A DNA stretch of 64,000 nucleotides from JAFARZ01 sp035651595 (GTDB taxonomy: Bacteria > Actinomycetota > Actinomycetes > Streptosporangiales > Streptosporangiaceae), in assembly GCA_035651595.1 (NCBI GenBank), contig DASRFJ010000207.1, forward strand, positions 7,445 through 71,444. Direction: 5' to 3'. Position numbers and translations under genes: made by a program. Below the pieces are notes generated by a model, which saw only the letters and a program-made list of their open reading frames with translations, had not been told where the DNA came from and ran no database searches. This document shows positions 1 to 8,147 of this stretch, one piece after another (position 1 is the stretch's first letter; each line of letters opens with the position of its first letter).

Positions 1-807
1 ATCGCGCGCGACATCACCAGTTTCGCCCGGCGGCACCGGCTAGACCGGGTCGTGGTGATCAATGTCGCGTCGACCGAGCCGGCGCCGCGGCCGCACCCCG
101 CGCACGCCGGGCTTGCCACGCTGGAAAAAGCGCTGGAAACAACGCTGGCCAGTCAGGAGCAGGTGCTGCCGCCCAGCTCGCTGTACGCCTACGCGGCCTT
201 CCGTGCCGGGTGTTCCTACGTGGATTTCACGCCGTCGACCGGGGCACGGCTGCCGGCGCTGGCCGAACTCGCGCGGGACCGCGGCCTGCCGTACGCCGGT
301 CACGACGGCAAGACCGGGGAAACGCTGCTGAAGTCGGTGCTCGCTCCGATGTTCGTGATGCGCAACCTCGCCGTGCGGTCCTGGTCCGGAGCGAACCTGC
401 TCGGCGGCGGCGACGGTGCCAACCTCGCCGACCCCGGCGCCAACGCGGCGAAGTCGGCCAGCAAACAGCGGGTGCTGAACGAGATCCTCGGCTACCTGCC
501 CGACGGCGGCACCAGCATCGGCTACGTGGCGAGCCTGGGTGATTTCAAGACCGCCTGGGACCTGGTCACGTTCTCCGGGTTCCTCGGCACGCCGATGCGA
601 GTGCAGTTCACCTGGGAAGGCTGCGATTCGGCACTGGCGGCGCCGCTCGTGCTCGACCTCGCGCGCAGCACCGTCGCCGCGCACGAGGCCGGGCACGCGG
701 GTCCGCTGGTTCCGCTCGCCTACTTCTTCAAGGACCCGCTCGGTGACACGGACCACGCACTGCACGCCCAGTGGGAGGCGCTGTGCGCGTTCCTGACCGG
801 GCCATAG
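1..807 (+). CDS. Inositol-3-phosphate-synthase family protein, 3' part (ebo-type operon)
   Basis: The 5' end lies outside the window; 268 codons remain in frame from base 1 to a TAG stop. The visible part is the C-terminal two thirds of a myo-inositol-1-phosphate-synthase-like enzyme, an NAD-dependent sugar-phosphate cyclase. Recognisable pieces are GHDGKTGETLLKS, then NLLGGGDGANL and SASKQRVLNEILGY. The N-terminal Rossmann part is not visible. The next six genes follow with 4- to 25-nt overlaps, so this looks like the first visible gene of an ebo-type operon. In other bacteria that position holds EboD, a dehydroquinate-synthase-like sugar-phosphate cyclase; that this protein replaces it is inference. 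Substrate and product are unknown. Confidence 0.85.
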   Translation: MARDITSFARRHRLDRVVVINVASTEPAPRPHPAHAGLATLEKALETTLASQEQVLPPSSLYAYAAFRAGCSYVDFTPSTGARLPALAELARDRGLPYAGHDGKTGETLLKSVLAPMFVMRNLAVRSWSGANLLGGGDGANLADPGANAAKSASKQRVLNEILGYLPDGGTSIGYVASLGDFKTAWDLVTFSGFLGTPMRVQFTWEGCDSALAAPLVLDLARSTVAAHEAGHAGPLVPLAYFFKDPLGDTDHALHAQWEALCAFLTGP

Positions 808-1658
808 CCGAGCTCGTCCGGGCGCCGGCCGCGCTGTCCGTGCCCGGTGACGCGCTCGCGGGCGCCGCCGCCGCCGACCGGCTCGGCGTGCGAGCCGCCG
901 GGTTGTCGGCGGCGTCGGTATGCCTGTACCTGGCGGGAATGGCGGCCAACGACTGGGCCGATCGCGACCTGGACGCCGCCACCCGGCCCGAACGGCCGGT
1001 GCCGTCGGGCCGGGTCGCGCCGGTCACCGCCCTGCGTATCGCGGCGGCGCTCAGCGCCGCCGGGCTGACCCTGGCGGCCGCGGTCGGCGGCCGGCGCGCG
1101 CTCGCCGTGGCGGTGCCGCTGACCGGCGGCGCATGGCTGTACGACCTGCGGCTCAAGGACACCGCGGCCGGTCCCGCCGCCATGGCCGCGTGCCGCGGCC
1201 TGGACGTCCTGCTCGGTGCCAGCCTGGGAGGTGCCAGGCCGGGAAAGCAAAGACGCGCCGCAGCGATCGCGGCCGCCGTCGCCGTGCACACCGGCACGGT
1301 GACCCTCCTGTCCCGGCGGGAGGTGACCGGCGGCGGCCGGGTGCTGCCCGGCGTGACGCTGGCCGCCACCGCGGCGCTCGGGGCGGTGACGGCCGTCGCA
1401 CCCGGCAGAACCAGGCTCTCCACCGGGCTGACCGCGTGGTACGCGGCCAGCTACGGCCTTGCCCAGGCACGCGCGCTCGCCCGGCCGGACGCCGGCCGCA
1501 TGCGGGCCGCGACCGCCACTGGGATCACTGTCCTGCCCGCCCTCCAGGCCGGGCTGATCGCACGCTCGGGCACCCGCGCCGCCGCGATAGCCGGCCTGAC
1601 GGTCGCCGCCGCCGCGCCGGCCGGCCGCGCGCTGGCCAAAAAGATGCCGCCGACATGA
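783..1658 (+). CDS. eboC: UbiA-like prenyltransferase-family membrane protein EboC
   Basis: This is a UbiA-superfamily integral membrane protein of about 291 residues, mostly Ala/Leu/Val-rich membrane segments. The first Asp-rich motif is NDWADRDLD, the place of the NDxxDxxxD prenyl-diphosphate site. The second Asp-rich loop is present as YDLRLKDT. GTG at 783 was chosen because GGAGG lies just before it and it overlaps the upstream stop by 25 nt; GTG at 771 is possible. It sits between the cyclase and the TIM-barrel protein. EboC proteins are known from the ebo clusters that in Nostoc take part in scytonemin precursor traffic to the periplasm; the prenyl or lipid substrate is not established. 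Confidence 0.82.
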   Translation: MRVPDRAIAELVRAPAALSVPGDALAGAAAADRLGVRAAGLSAASVCLYLAGMAANDWADRDLDAATRPERPVPSGRVAPVTALRIAAALSAAGLTLAAAVGGRRALAVAVPLTGGAWLYDLRLKDTAAGPAAMAACRGLDVLLGASLGGARPGKQRRAAAIAAAVAVHTGTVTLLSRREVTGGGRVLPGVTLAATAALGAVTAVAPGRTRLSTGLTAWYAASYGLAQARALARPDAGRMRAATATGITVLPALQAGLIARSGTRAAAIAGLTVAAAAPAGRALAKKMPPT

Positions 1659-2506
1659 GCGTGCGCTTCGGCTACGGCACCAACGGCTTCGGCAGCCACC
1701 GGCTGGACGACGCGCTCGACGTGATCGCCGGGCTCGGCTACGCCGGCGTCGCGCTCACGCTGGATCATCACCATCTCGACCCGTACGCGCCCGGCCTGGC
1801 CCGCCGGGTCGCCAAACTCGGCAGCCGGCTGGCGCGGCTCGGGCTCGGCCTCGTCATCGAGACCGGCGCCCGGTACCTGCTGGACCCGTGGCGCAAGCAC
1901 GCGCCCACCCTGCTCGACGACGATCCCGCGCCGCGCCTCGACCTGCTGCACCGGGCGGTCCGCATCGGCGCGGACCTGGGCGCGGAGGCCGTCTCCTGCT
2001 GGTCCGGGGTACGGCCGCGGGCCGTATCCACGACAAGAGCCTGGGACCGGCTGGTCAAGGGCTGCGACCAGGTCGCCGCCGCGGCGGACGCGGCGGGCAT
2101 CCGGCTCGGCTTCGAGCCGGAGCCGGGGATGCTCGTGCGGACGATCGACGACTGGTTCGCGCTGCGCGACCGGCTCGGCGCGCCCGCCAGCTTCGGCCTC
2201 ACGCTGGACATCGGGCACTGCCAGTGCGTGGAGCCGGATCCGCCCGCCGAGTGCGTGGCAAGGGCAGGCCCGCATCTAGTCAACGTGCAGATCGACGACA
2301 TGCGGTGCGGTGTGCATGAGCACCTGGAACTGGGCACCGGCGAGGTCGACTTCCCCGCCGTGCTCCACGCGCTGCACACGACCGGGTACGACGGGCTGGT
2401 CGCCGTCGAGCTGCCCCGGCACGGGCACGCCGCGCCCGTGATCGCCAAGGACGCGCTCACCTTCCTGACCGCGGCCGAAGCCGAGGCGAAGGAGACCAGC
2501 GGATGA
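1655..2506 (+). CDS. Sugar phosphate isomerase/epimerase-type TIM-barrel protein
   Basis: A 283-residue xylose-isomerase-like TIM barrel (AP endonuclease 2 family). Visible metal-site motifs are IRLGFEPEPGM (strand 5 Glu), LTLDIGHCQC (Asp and His) and VAVELPRHGH near the C-terminus (Glu, His). It starts ATGA over the UbiA stop and ends ATGA into EboA, so it is translationally coupled on both sides. It belongs to the same superfamily as EboE further on, so the operon carries two TIM-barrel proteins. The reaction is unknown; a sugar- or cyclitol-phosphate isomerisation next to an inositol-phosphate-type cyclase would be consistent. Confidence 0.8.
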   Translation: MSVRFGYGTNGFGSHRLDDALDVIAGLGYAGVALTLDHHHLDPYAPGLARRVAKLGSRLARLGLGLVIETGARYLLDPWRKHAPTLLDDDPAPRLDLLHRAVRIGADLGAEAVSCWSGVRPRAVSTTRAWDRLVKGCDQVAAAADAAGIRLGFEPEPGMLVRTIDDWFALRDRLGAPASFGLTLDIGHCQCVEPDPPAECVARAGPHLVNVQIDDMRCGVHEHLELGTGEVDFPAVLHALHTTGYDGLVAVELPRHGHAAPVIAKDALTFLTAAEAEAKETSG

Positions 2507-3141
2507 CCGGCCGGCTACGCGAGGCGCTGCGGGACACGGTGAAGGACCCGGGCTGGCTGGCCGGTTCGCTGCGCGAGGTAGCCGAAAACCCTATCGCCGT
2601 GGCCGGGCTGTTTCCGCAAGCCGGCCGCCGGTGCGGCCGCGGGCCGCTGCCCGATGCACATCCGGAGTTCGCCGGGTGGACCGTCGATGACGCGGCCCGC
2701 GTGCTGCTGCTGACCGCGCTGCCGCTGACCGGCCCGGCGCTGATCGAGCAGGTCCGCGCGCTCTACCGGCACGGCGACCCGGCCGAGAAACGCGCGGTGC
2801 TTCGCGCGCTGCCCTACCTGGACATCGCGGACGCCGGGGCGGCGCTATTGCACGACGCGATCCGCACCAACGACCCCCGGCTGGTCGCCGCGGCCATGGG
2901 CCGGTACGCCCGGCATCTGGACGACGAGACCTGGCGGCAAGCGGTGCTGAAGTGCGTGTTCATGGAGATCCCGCTCAAGGTGGTGGCGGGCCTTGCCGCA
3001 CGGGCCGACCTGGAGCTGGGGCGGATGCTGGCCGGCCTGGCCGACGAGCGGCACGCGGCGGGAAGGACGATCCCGGCCGACGCCGCCGCCCTGCTGGCGG
3101 GGATAGGCGATGGCGACCAGAACGAAAGAAAGGCTCCCTGA
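2503..3141 (+). CDS. eboA: EboA domain protein
   Basis: A 212-residue soluble, helical protein recognised as EboA from its place in the operon and its sequence (LLLTALPLTGPALIEQV, then EKRAVLRALPYLDIAD and the central segment KCVFMEIPLKVV). EboA proteins have no known reaction; they are a constant part of ebo clusters. The helical make-up with repeated Leu/Ala pairs suggests a scaffold or binding role, but this is only inference. It overlaps both neighbours by 4 nt. Confidence 0.85.
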   Translation: MTGRLREALRDTVKDPGWLAGSLREVAENPIAVAGLFPQAGRRCGRGPLPDAHPEFAGWTVDDAARVLLLTALPLTGPALIEQVRALYRHGDPAEKRAVLRALPYLDIADAGAALLHDAIRTNDPRLVAAAMGRYARHLDDETWRQAVLKCVFMEIPLKVVAGLAARADLELGRMLAGLADERHAAGRTIPADAAALLAGIGDGDQNERKAP

Positions 3142-3992
3142 TGCGGATTTTCGACCCGCACATCCACATGAGTTCCCGCACCACCGACGACTACGAGCGG
3201 ATGGCCGCCGCCGGCGTGCGGGCGCTCGTCGAGCCGGCCTTCTGGATCGGGCAGCCGCGGTCGAACGTGGGCTCGTTCATCGACTACTTCGACTCGCTGA
3301 TCGGCTGGGAGCCGTTCCGGGCCAGCCAGTTCGGCATCCGGCACCACTGCGCGATCGCGCTCAACCCGAAAGAGGCCAACGACCCGCGCTGCCGGGAGGT
3401 CATCAAGATCCTGCCGCACTACCTGGCCAAGGACGGTGTGGTCGCGGTGGGCGAGGTCGGCTACGACTCGATGACCCCGGACGAGGACGAGGTATTCGCC
3501 GCCCAGCTGGCACTGGCCGTTGATCACGGCCTGCCGGCTCTCGTGCACACCCCGCACCGGGACAAGCAGCGCGGCACCCAGCGTTCGCTCGACGTGGTGA
3601 AGGAGTCCGGCATCGATCCCGGCCGGGTGGTGATCGACCACCTCAACGAGGTGACCGTGGCCATGGTGGCGGACAGCGGCTGCTGGATGGGGTTCTCGAT
3701 CTACCCCGTGACCAAGATGTCGCCGCCACGGATGGCCAGCCTCCTGCATCGCTACGGCACGGCGCGGATGCTGGTGAACTCCGCGGCCGACTGGGGCCGC
3801 AGCGACCCCCTGCTGACGCTGCGGACGGCGGAGGCCATGCGCGCGGCCGGATTCGGCGACGATGACGTCGACCGGGTGCTGTGGCAGAACCCGGTGGAGT
3901 TCTACGCCCAGTCCGGTCGCTTGGACCTCGCCGCCGCAACGCCGGGAACGCCCGCCTACAGCGGCAACTCGATCGTGCGCGGCGGGTCCTGA
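3141..3992 (+). CDS. eboB: TatD-family metal-dependent hydrolase EboB
   Basis: A 283-residue amidohydrolase-superfamily barrel of the TatD type. The N-terminal metal motif is FDPHIHM (HxH), followed by a Glu at VAVGEVGYDS, His at LPALVHTPHRD, a further His at VVIDHLNE and a late Asp in NSAADWGRSDPL. All expected metal ligands of the family are therefore present, and an active divalent-metal hydrolase is likely. The family acts on phosphoesters or amides; the ebo substrate is not known. ATGA overlaps on both sides show tight coupling to EboA and EboE. Confidence 0.87.
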   Translation: MRIFDPHIHMSSRTTDDYERMAAAGVRALVEPAFWIGQPRSNVGSFIDYFDSLIGWEPFRASQFGIRHHCAIALNPKEANDPRCREVIKILPHYLAKDGVVAVGEVGYDSMTPDEDEVFAAQLALAVDHGLPALVHTPHRDKQRGTQRSLDVVKESGIDPGRVVIDHLNEVTVAMVADSGCWMGFSIYPVTKMSPPRMASLLHRYGTARMLVNSAADWGRSDPLLTLRTAEAMRAAGFGDDDVDRVLWQNPVEFYAQSGRLDLAAATPGTPAYSGNSIVRGGS

Positions 3993-5152
3993 TGCGGCTG
4001 CGGCACCGCGACGGGCAGGTGATTCACCTCGGGTACTGCACCAACGTGCATCCCGCCGAAGACCTGCCCGGCATCGTGCGGCAGCTCGACAGCTACGCGG
4101 TGGCGGTGCGCAAGCTGCTGTCCGCCGACGTGCTCGGTGTCGGGCTGTGGCTGCCCGCGCCGGCCGCCGCCGGACTCGCCGCCGATCCCGCCGAAGTGGC
4201 CCGGCTGCGCCGCGAGATCGCCGCGCGCGGGCTGGAGGTCGTCACGCTCAACGGCTTCCCCTACCAGTCATTTCACGCCCCGGTGGTCAAGCGGGCCGTC
4301 TACCAGCCCGACTGGCTCACCGCCGAACGGCTGGACTATACGGTCAACCTCGCCCGGGTGCTTGCCGGGCTGCTCCCGGACGACGCTGCCCGCGGCTCGG
4401 TGTCCACGCTGCCGCTGGGCTGGCGTACCCATTGGTCTGAACGACGTTCCTTGGCGGTCCGGGATCAGCTTGCCGTCCTGGCGGGACGGCTCGCGGAGGT
4501 GCGTGCCGCGTTCGGCCGGCTCGTTCGGGTCGGTATAGAACCTGAGCCCGGCTGCGTCGTAGAGTCGACCGCCCAAGCGGTAGCCGAGCTGACCGGCGTG
4601 GACACCGAGTACATCGGTGTGTGCCTGGACCTGGCCCACCTCGCCTGCGCCTGGGAGGAGCCGGCGCCCGCGCTGGCCCGGCTCGCCGCGGCCGGGCTGC
4701 CGGTGGTCAAGGTCCAGGTGTCCGCCGCGCTCGCCGCGCCGCGGCCGGAGGAGCCAGGCACGGCGGCCGCGCTGCGCGAGTACGCCGAACCGCGGTTCCT
4801 GCACCAGACCCGCGGTCCCGGCGGGCAGGCCGCGGACGACCTGGCCGAAGCACTCGAGGCCGGCCTGCCCGGGCCGTGGCGAGTGCACTACCACGTGCCG
4901 GTGCACGCGGCGCCGCGGTCCCCGCTGCGGTCGACCGCCGACGTGCTGCACGACGCGATGACCGCGCTGGCGGGCGGGCCGGCGGCGGCCTGCGACCACT
5001 TCGAGGTGGAGACGTACACCTGGCAGGTGCTGCCGCAGGCGCCCGCGACACCGGCCGAACTGGTCCGCGGCCTCGCCTCCGAGCTGCGGTTCACCAGGGA
5101 CGAGATGCTCGCCCTCGGCCTGTCCTCACGGGTCGTGGCGGAGGCCCGGTGA
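3992..5152 (+). CDS. eboE: Metabolite traffic protein EboE (TIM barrel)
   Basis: A 386-residue TIM-barrel protein starting MRLRHRDGQVIHLGYCTNVH, a beginning typical of EboE. Other signatures are VTLNGFPYQSFH, RVGIEPEPGC, IGVCLDLAHLAC and the C-terminal FEVETYTWQVLP. The Glu, Asp and His of a xylose-isomerase-like metal site are all present. EboE is one of the constant ebo proteins and was linked to metabolite movement across the membrane in the scytonemin system, although it has no membrane segment itself. GTGA overlap with the next gene. Confidence 0.87.
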   Translation: MRLRHRDGQVIHLGYCTNVHPAEDLPGIVRQLDSYAVAVRKLLSADVLGVGLWLPAPAAAGLAADPAEVARLRREIAARGLEVVTLNGFPYQSFHAPVVKRAVYQPDWLTAERLDYTVNLARVLAGLLPDDAARGSVSTLPLGWRTHWSERRSLAVRDQLAVLAGRLAEVRAAFGRLVRVGIEPEPGCVVESTAQAVAELTGVDTEYIGVCLDLAHLACAWEEPAPALARLAAAGLPVVKVQVSAALAAPRPEEPGTAAALREYAEPRFLHQTRGPGGQAADDLAEALEAGLPGPWRVHYHVPVHAAPRSPLRSTADVLHDAMTALAGGPAAACDHFEVETYTWQVLPQAPATPAELVRGLASELRFTRDEMLALGLSSRVVAEAR

Positions 5153-7152
5153 CGCCGGTCGTCGTCCTCGACGTGGCGGGGCTCACCCCGCGGCTGCTCA
5201 CGCACATGCCGCGGCTGGCCGCGGTGGGCTGGTCGGCCCCGCTGGCCACTGTCTTGCCGGCCGTCACCTGCTCGGTGCAGGCCACGCTGCTCACCGGCGC
5301 GCTGCCGCGCGAGCACGGCATCGTCGGCAACGGCTGGTACTTCCGCGACCTCGGCGAGGTGCTGCTATGGCGGCAGCACAACGCGCTGGTGGGCGGCGAC
5401 AAGCTGTGGGACGCCGCGCGGCGCGCGCGTCCCGGGTACACGGTGGCCAACGTGTGCTGGTGGTACGCGATGGGCGCCAGCGTCGACTGGACGGTGACGC
5501 CGCGGCCGGTCTATCACGCCGATGGCCGCAAGGAACCGGACTGCTACACCGACCCGCCCGGTCTGCGCGACCGGCTCACCGCTTCGCTCGGCACGTTCCC
5601 GCTGTTCCGCTACTGGGGCCCCGGTGCCGGGATCGCGTCGTCGGAGTGGATCTGCCGGGCCGCTGAGCGCGTCATGGCGTGGCACGATCCGGACCTGACG
5701 CTGGTATACGTGCCGCATCTCGACTACGACCTCCAGCGGTTCGGCCCCGACGCGCCGGCGGCCGCGACCGCTGCCCGGTCCTTGGACGCGGTGCTCGCGC
5801 CGCTGCTCGACGCTTGCCTGGCGCGGGGCGCGACCGTGGTGGCGCTGTCGGAGTACGGCATCACCCCGGCGCGCCGCCCGGTGCACGTCAACCGGGCGTT
5901 GCGCGGGGCGGGCCTGCTGCGGGTTTACGCCCAGGCCGGGATGGAGTACCTGGACCCGTGGACGTCCCGCGCGTTCGCCGTGGCCGACCACCAGGTCGCC
6001 CACGTCTACGTGGCCGATCCCGGTGACCTCGCCGCCGCCCGTTCGGTGTGCGCCGGGCTGCCCGGGGTCGCGTCGGTGCTGGACGGTGCCGGCAAGGCGG
6101 CGTGCGGCCTCGACCATCCCCGGGCCGGTGAACTCGTGCTGGTCGCCGAGCCGGACGCGTGGTTCACGTATTACTACTGGCTGGACGACCAGCGGGCGCC
6201 GGACTTCGCCCGGCTGGTGGAGATCCACCGTAAGCCCGGCTACGACCCCGCCGAGTTGTTCCTCGACCCCGGTCGGCCGCCCGGCGCGGTCAGGCGCCGG
6301 GCCGCGGTCGCGCTGGCCCGCAAGAAGCTGGGCATGCGGTACCTGATGAACGTGGTCGGCCTCGACCCGGGCGCTCTGGCGGTGCACGGTTCGCACGGCC
6401 GGCTGCCCGCCAGCCCCGCCGACGGCCCGGTCCTGCTGTGCTCGGATGCGCGGGCAGCCCGCGCTAGCTGCGCCGCGACCGAGGTGAAAGCCCTCCTGCT
6501 AGAGCTGGCCGGCCTAGCCTTACGTCGGGGTGCGTCGGGGGTGCGTCGGGGTGCGCCGGGGTGCCCTGGGGGTGCGTGGCCCACGAACCCCCCTGGGCGA
6601 TCAGACGTTCGCGCCGCGGGGCAGGGCGGCGACCAGCGGGTGATCGCGGCCGACCCGGCCGGTCCCGGCCGCGCCGCCGGGCGAGCCAAGCTCGGCGAAG
6701 AACTCGGCGTTGATCTCCTGGTACCCGGCGAGCTTGGCGGGCAGGTCGTCCTCGTAGTAGATCGCCTCGACCGGGCAGGCCGGCTCGCAGGCACCGCAGT
6801 CCACGCATTCGTCCGGGTGGATATAGAGCTGGCGGTCACCCTCGTAGATGCAGTCCACGGGGCATTCCTCGATACAGGACTTGTCCAGCACGTCGGTGCA
6901 TGGCTGGGCTATGACGTAGGTCATCGGGCACTCCGCACGGTCGAGTATTCGCGTGCCACGACCGCGGAGCAGAAGCCGCCCCGGCCGCGGCTGAGCACGA
7001 GTGCCGCGCGGACCGGCAGGCTCCTGGCCTCGCGTACCAGGTCGATGCGGTACCGCTCCGGCACGTCGCGCACGTTCACCGTCGGCGGGATCTGGTCGTG
7101 GGTGATGGCAAGCAGCGCCGTCGCCAGGTCCAGCGCGGCACCGCCCGCGTAG
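5149..7152 (+). CDS. Nucleotide pyrophosphatase/phosphodiesterase-type EboF-like protein without a stop at the expected end
   Basis: The first about 455 residues form an alkaline-phosphatase-superfamily phosphodiesterase: VVVLDVAGL (metal Asp), TCSVQATLLTG (nucleophile Thr), EHGIVGNGWY, YVPHLDYDLQRFG (metal Asp/His), VVALSEYGI and VHGSHGRL. Homology ends near TEVKALLLELAGLAL at about 6515, the family's usual length. No in-frame stop follows; the frame stays open to 7152 through a GC-rich tandem repeat, a strong hairpin and the antisense ferredoxin and CLF genes. A TAG lies one frame away at about 6514. I infer a 1-nt frameshift (real, or a sequence error in the repeat) and treat everything past about 6516 as non-native. 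GTG start overlaps the EboE stop. Confidence 0.7.
   Translation: MTPVVVLDVAGLTPRLLTHMPRLAAVGWSAPLATVLPAVTCSVQATLLTGALPREHGIVGNGWYFRDLGEVLLWRQHNALVGGDKLWDAARRARPGYTVANVCWWYAMGASVDWTVTPRPVYHADGRKEPDCYTDPPGLRDRLTASLGTFPLFRYWGPGAGIASSEWICRAAERVMAWHDPDLTLVYVPHLDYDLQRFGPDAPAAATAARSLDAVLAPLLDACLARGATVVALSEYGITPARRPVHVNRALRGAGLLRVYAQAGMEYLDPWTSRAFAVADHQVAHVYVADPGDLAAARSVCAGLPGVASVLDGAGKAACGLDHPRAGELVLVAEPDAWFTYYYWLDDQRAPDFARLVEIHRKPGYDPAELFLDPGRPPGAVRRRAAVALARKKLGMRYLMNVVGLDPGALAVHGSHGRLPASPADGPVLLCSDARAARASCAATEVKALLLELAGLALRRGASGVRRGAPGCPGGAWPTNPPGRSDVRAAGQGGDQRVIAADPAGPGRAAGRAKLGEELGVDLLVPGELGGQVVLVVDRLDRAGRLAGTAVHAFVRVDIELAVTLVDAVHGAFLDTGLVQHVGAWLGYDVGHRALRTVEYSRATTAEQKPPRPRLSTSAARTGRLLASRTRSMRYRSGTSRTFTVGGIWSWVMASSAVARSSAAPPA
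6523..6576. repeat. Short GC-rich tandem repeat (about 10-11 bp unit, about five copies)
   Basis: Units of the form CGTCGGGGTG repeat with one-base length changes and drift, just after the last recognisable EboF codons. The unit length is not a strict multiple of three, so copy-number change here would alter the frame of the upstream gene. Confidence 0.75.
6568..6592. terminator. Bidirectional terminator-like hairpin between convergent genes
   Basis: GGGGGTGCGTGG pairs with CCCACGAACCCCC with a single internal mismatch and almost no loop. It stands between the end of the ebo operon (+) and the ferredoxin stop (-), where a bidirectional terminator is expected. There is no T tract on either side. 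Confidence 0.5.
6601..6924 (-). CDS. Seven-iron type (3Fe-4S/4Fe-4S) ferredoxin
   Basis: A 107-residue soluble ferredoxin of the actinobacterial FdxA type. The N-terminus MTYVIAQPCTDVLDKSC and the two cysteine clusters CIEECPVDC and CVDCGACEPACP match this family. The start ATG overlaps the CLF stop (ATGA), so it is co-transcribed with the minimal PKS genes. It would pass electrons to a redox partner; candidates in the cluster are the oxygenases or the unknown N-N cassette protein, but no cytochrome P450 is visible. Identity is secure; the partner is unknown. Confidence 0.92.
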   Translation of the reverse strand: MTYVIAQPCTDVLDKSCIEECPVDCIYEGDRQLYIHPDECVDCGACEPACPVEAIYYEDDLPAKLAGYQEINAEFFAELGSPGGAAGTGRVGRDHPLVAALPRGANV

Positions 7153-8147
7153 AGGCGGCCGGTCATCGTCTTCGGCGCGGTCACCGGGACGCCGTGCGGT
7201 CCGAACAGCTCCGCGATCACCCGCGCCTCGGTCTCGTCGAGGGCCGGCTGCCCGGCGGCATCGGCGAACACGACGTCGATGTCCGCGGCGGTCATGCCCG
7301 CGTCGGCGAGCGCGAGCGCGGCGGCCCGGCCGAGGGCGGGCGCGCTGTCCTCCCGGCGGGAGCCGAACGTCGCCGCGTAGCCGGCGATCTCGCCGTAACA
7401 CCGCGCCGCGCCCCGCTGTGCCGCCGACTCGGCGGTCTCCAGCACGAGCAGCGCCCCGCCCTCACCGGGGACGTGCCCGCACGCGCTGGCGTCGAAGGGC
7501 AGGTACGCGCTCGCCGGGTCGTCTCGCTCGCTCAGCTGTCCCGCCACCAGGTGAGCGACCCAGGCCCAGGGGCACAGCGAGCTGTCGATGCCGCCGGTGA
7601 CCGCTACCCGGCTCCCTTTCCTGAGCTGCCGCCGCGCATGGCCGACCGCGTCCAGTCCGCTGGACTGCTCGGTGACGATGACGGCGCCCGGGCCCCGCAT
7701 GCCGTGGCGGATCGAGATCTGCCCGGTGTTCACGGCGTAGAACCAGGCGAACGACTGATAGGTGCTGACGTGATCGGGGCCCAGACCCCACAGCTTCTGT
7801 AGTTCGCGCTGGCCGAAGTCGTAGCCACCCGCGGTCGCGCCGGTGACCACCGCCATCTCGTACTCCGGCAGCTCGGCGGGGCGCACGCCGGCATCGGCAA
7901 GCGCCCATTCGGCGGCCACCAGGGACATCCTGGTCATGTGGTCGGTCTGCGGCATCAGCCGGGTGGGCAGGAGTTCGGCGGGCTCGAAGTCACGCACCTC
8001 GCCAGCCAGCCTGACCCGGTACTTGGCGGCGTCGAACCGGGTGATGGGGGAGATCCCCCGCGTGCCGCCGAGGGCGGCGTCCCAGTACGGACCGACGCCG
8101 GAGCCGATCGGCGAGGCGATGCCGATGCCGGTCACCAGCGCGGTCAT
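6921..8147 (-). CDS. Type II PKS chain-length factor (KSbeta)
   Basis: A 408-residue ketosynthase-fold protein. At the position of the KS nucleophile it has Gln161 (VTEQSSGLDA), the hallmark of a chain-length factor that decarboxylates rather than condenses. It also has FDASACGHVPGEGG and TGRLYAGGAALD, the latter replacing the KS histidine region. It pairs with the KSalpha encoded directly upstream (ATGA overlap) and sets chain length in the cytosolic minimal PKS; length cannot be read reliably from sequence alone. The gene order KSalpha-CLF is standard, but the ACP is 31 kb away. Confidence 0.95.
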   Translation of the reverse strand: MTALVTGIGIASPIGSGVGPYWDAALGGTRGISPITRFDAAKYRVRLAGEVRDFEPAELLPTRLMPQTDHMTRMSLVAAEWALADAGVRPAELPEYEMAVVTGATAGGYDFGQRELQKLWGLGPDHVSTYQSFAWFYAVNTGQISIRHGMRGPGAVIVTEQSSGLDAVGHARRQLRKGSRVAVTGGIDSSLCPWAWVAHLVAGQLSERDDPASAYLPFDASACGHVPGEGGALLVLETAESAAQRGAARCYGEIAGYAATFGSRREDSAPALGRAAALALADAGMTAADIDVVFADAAGQPALDETEARVIAELFGPHGVPVTAPKTMTGRLYAGGAALDLATALLAITHDQIPPTVNVRDVPERYRIDLVREARSLPVRAALVLSRGRGGFCSAVVAREYSTVRSAR

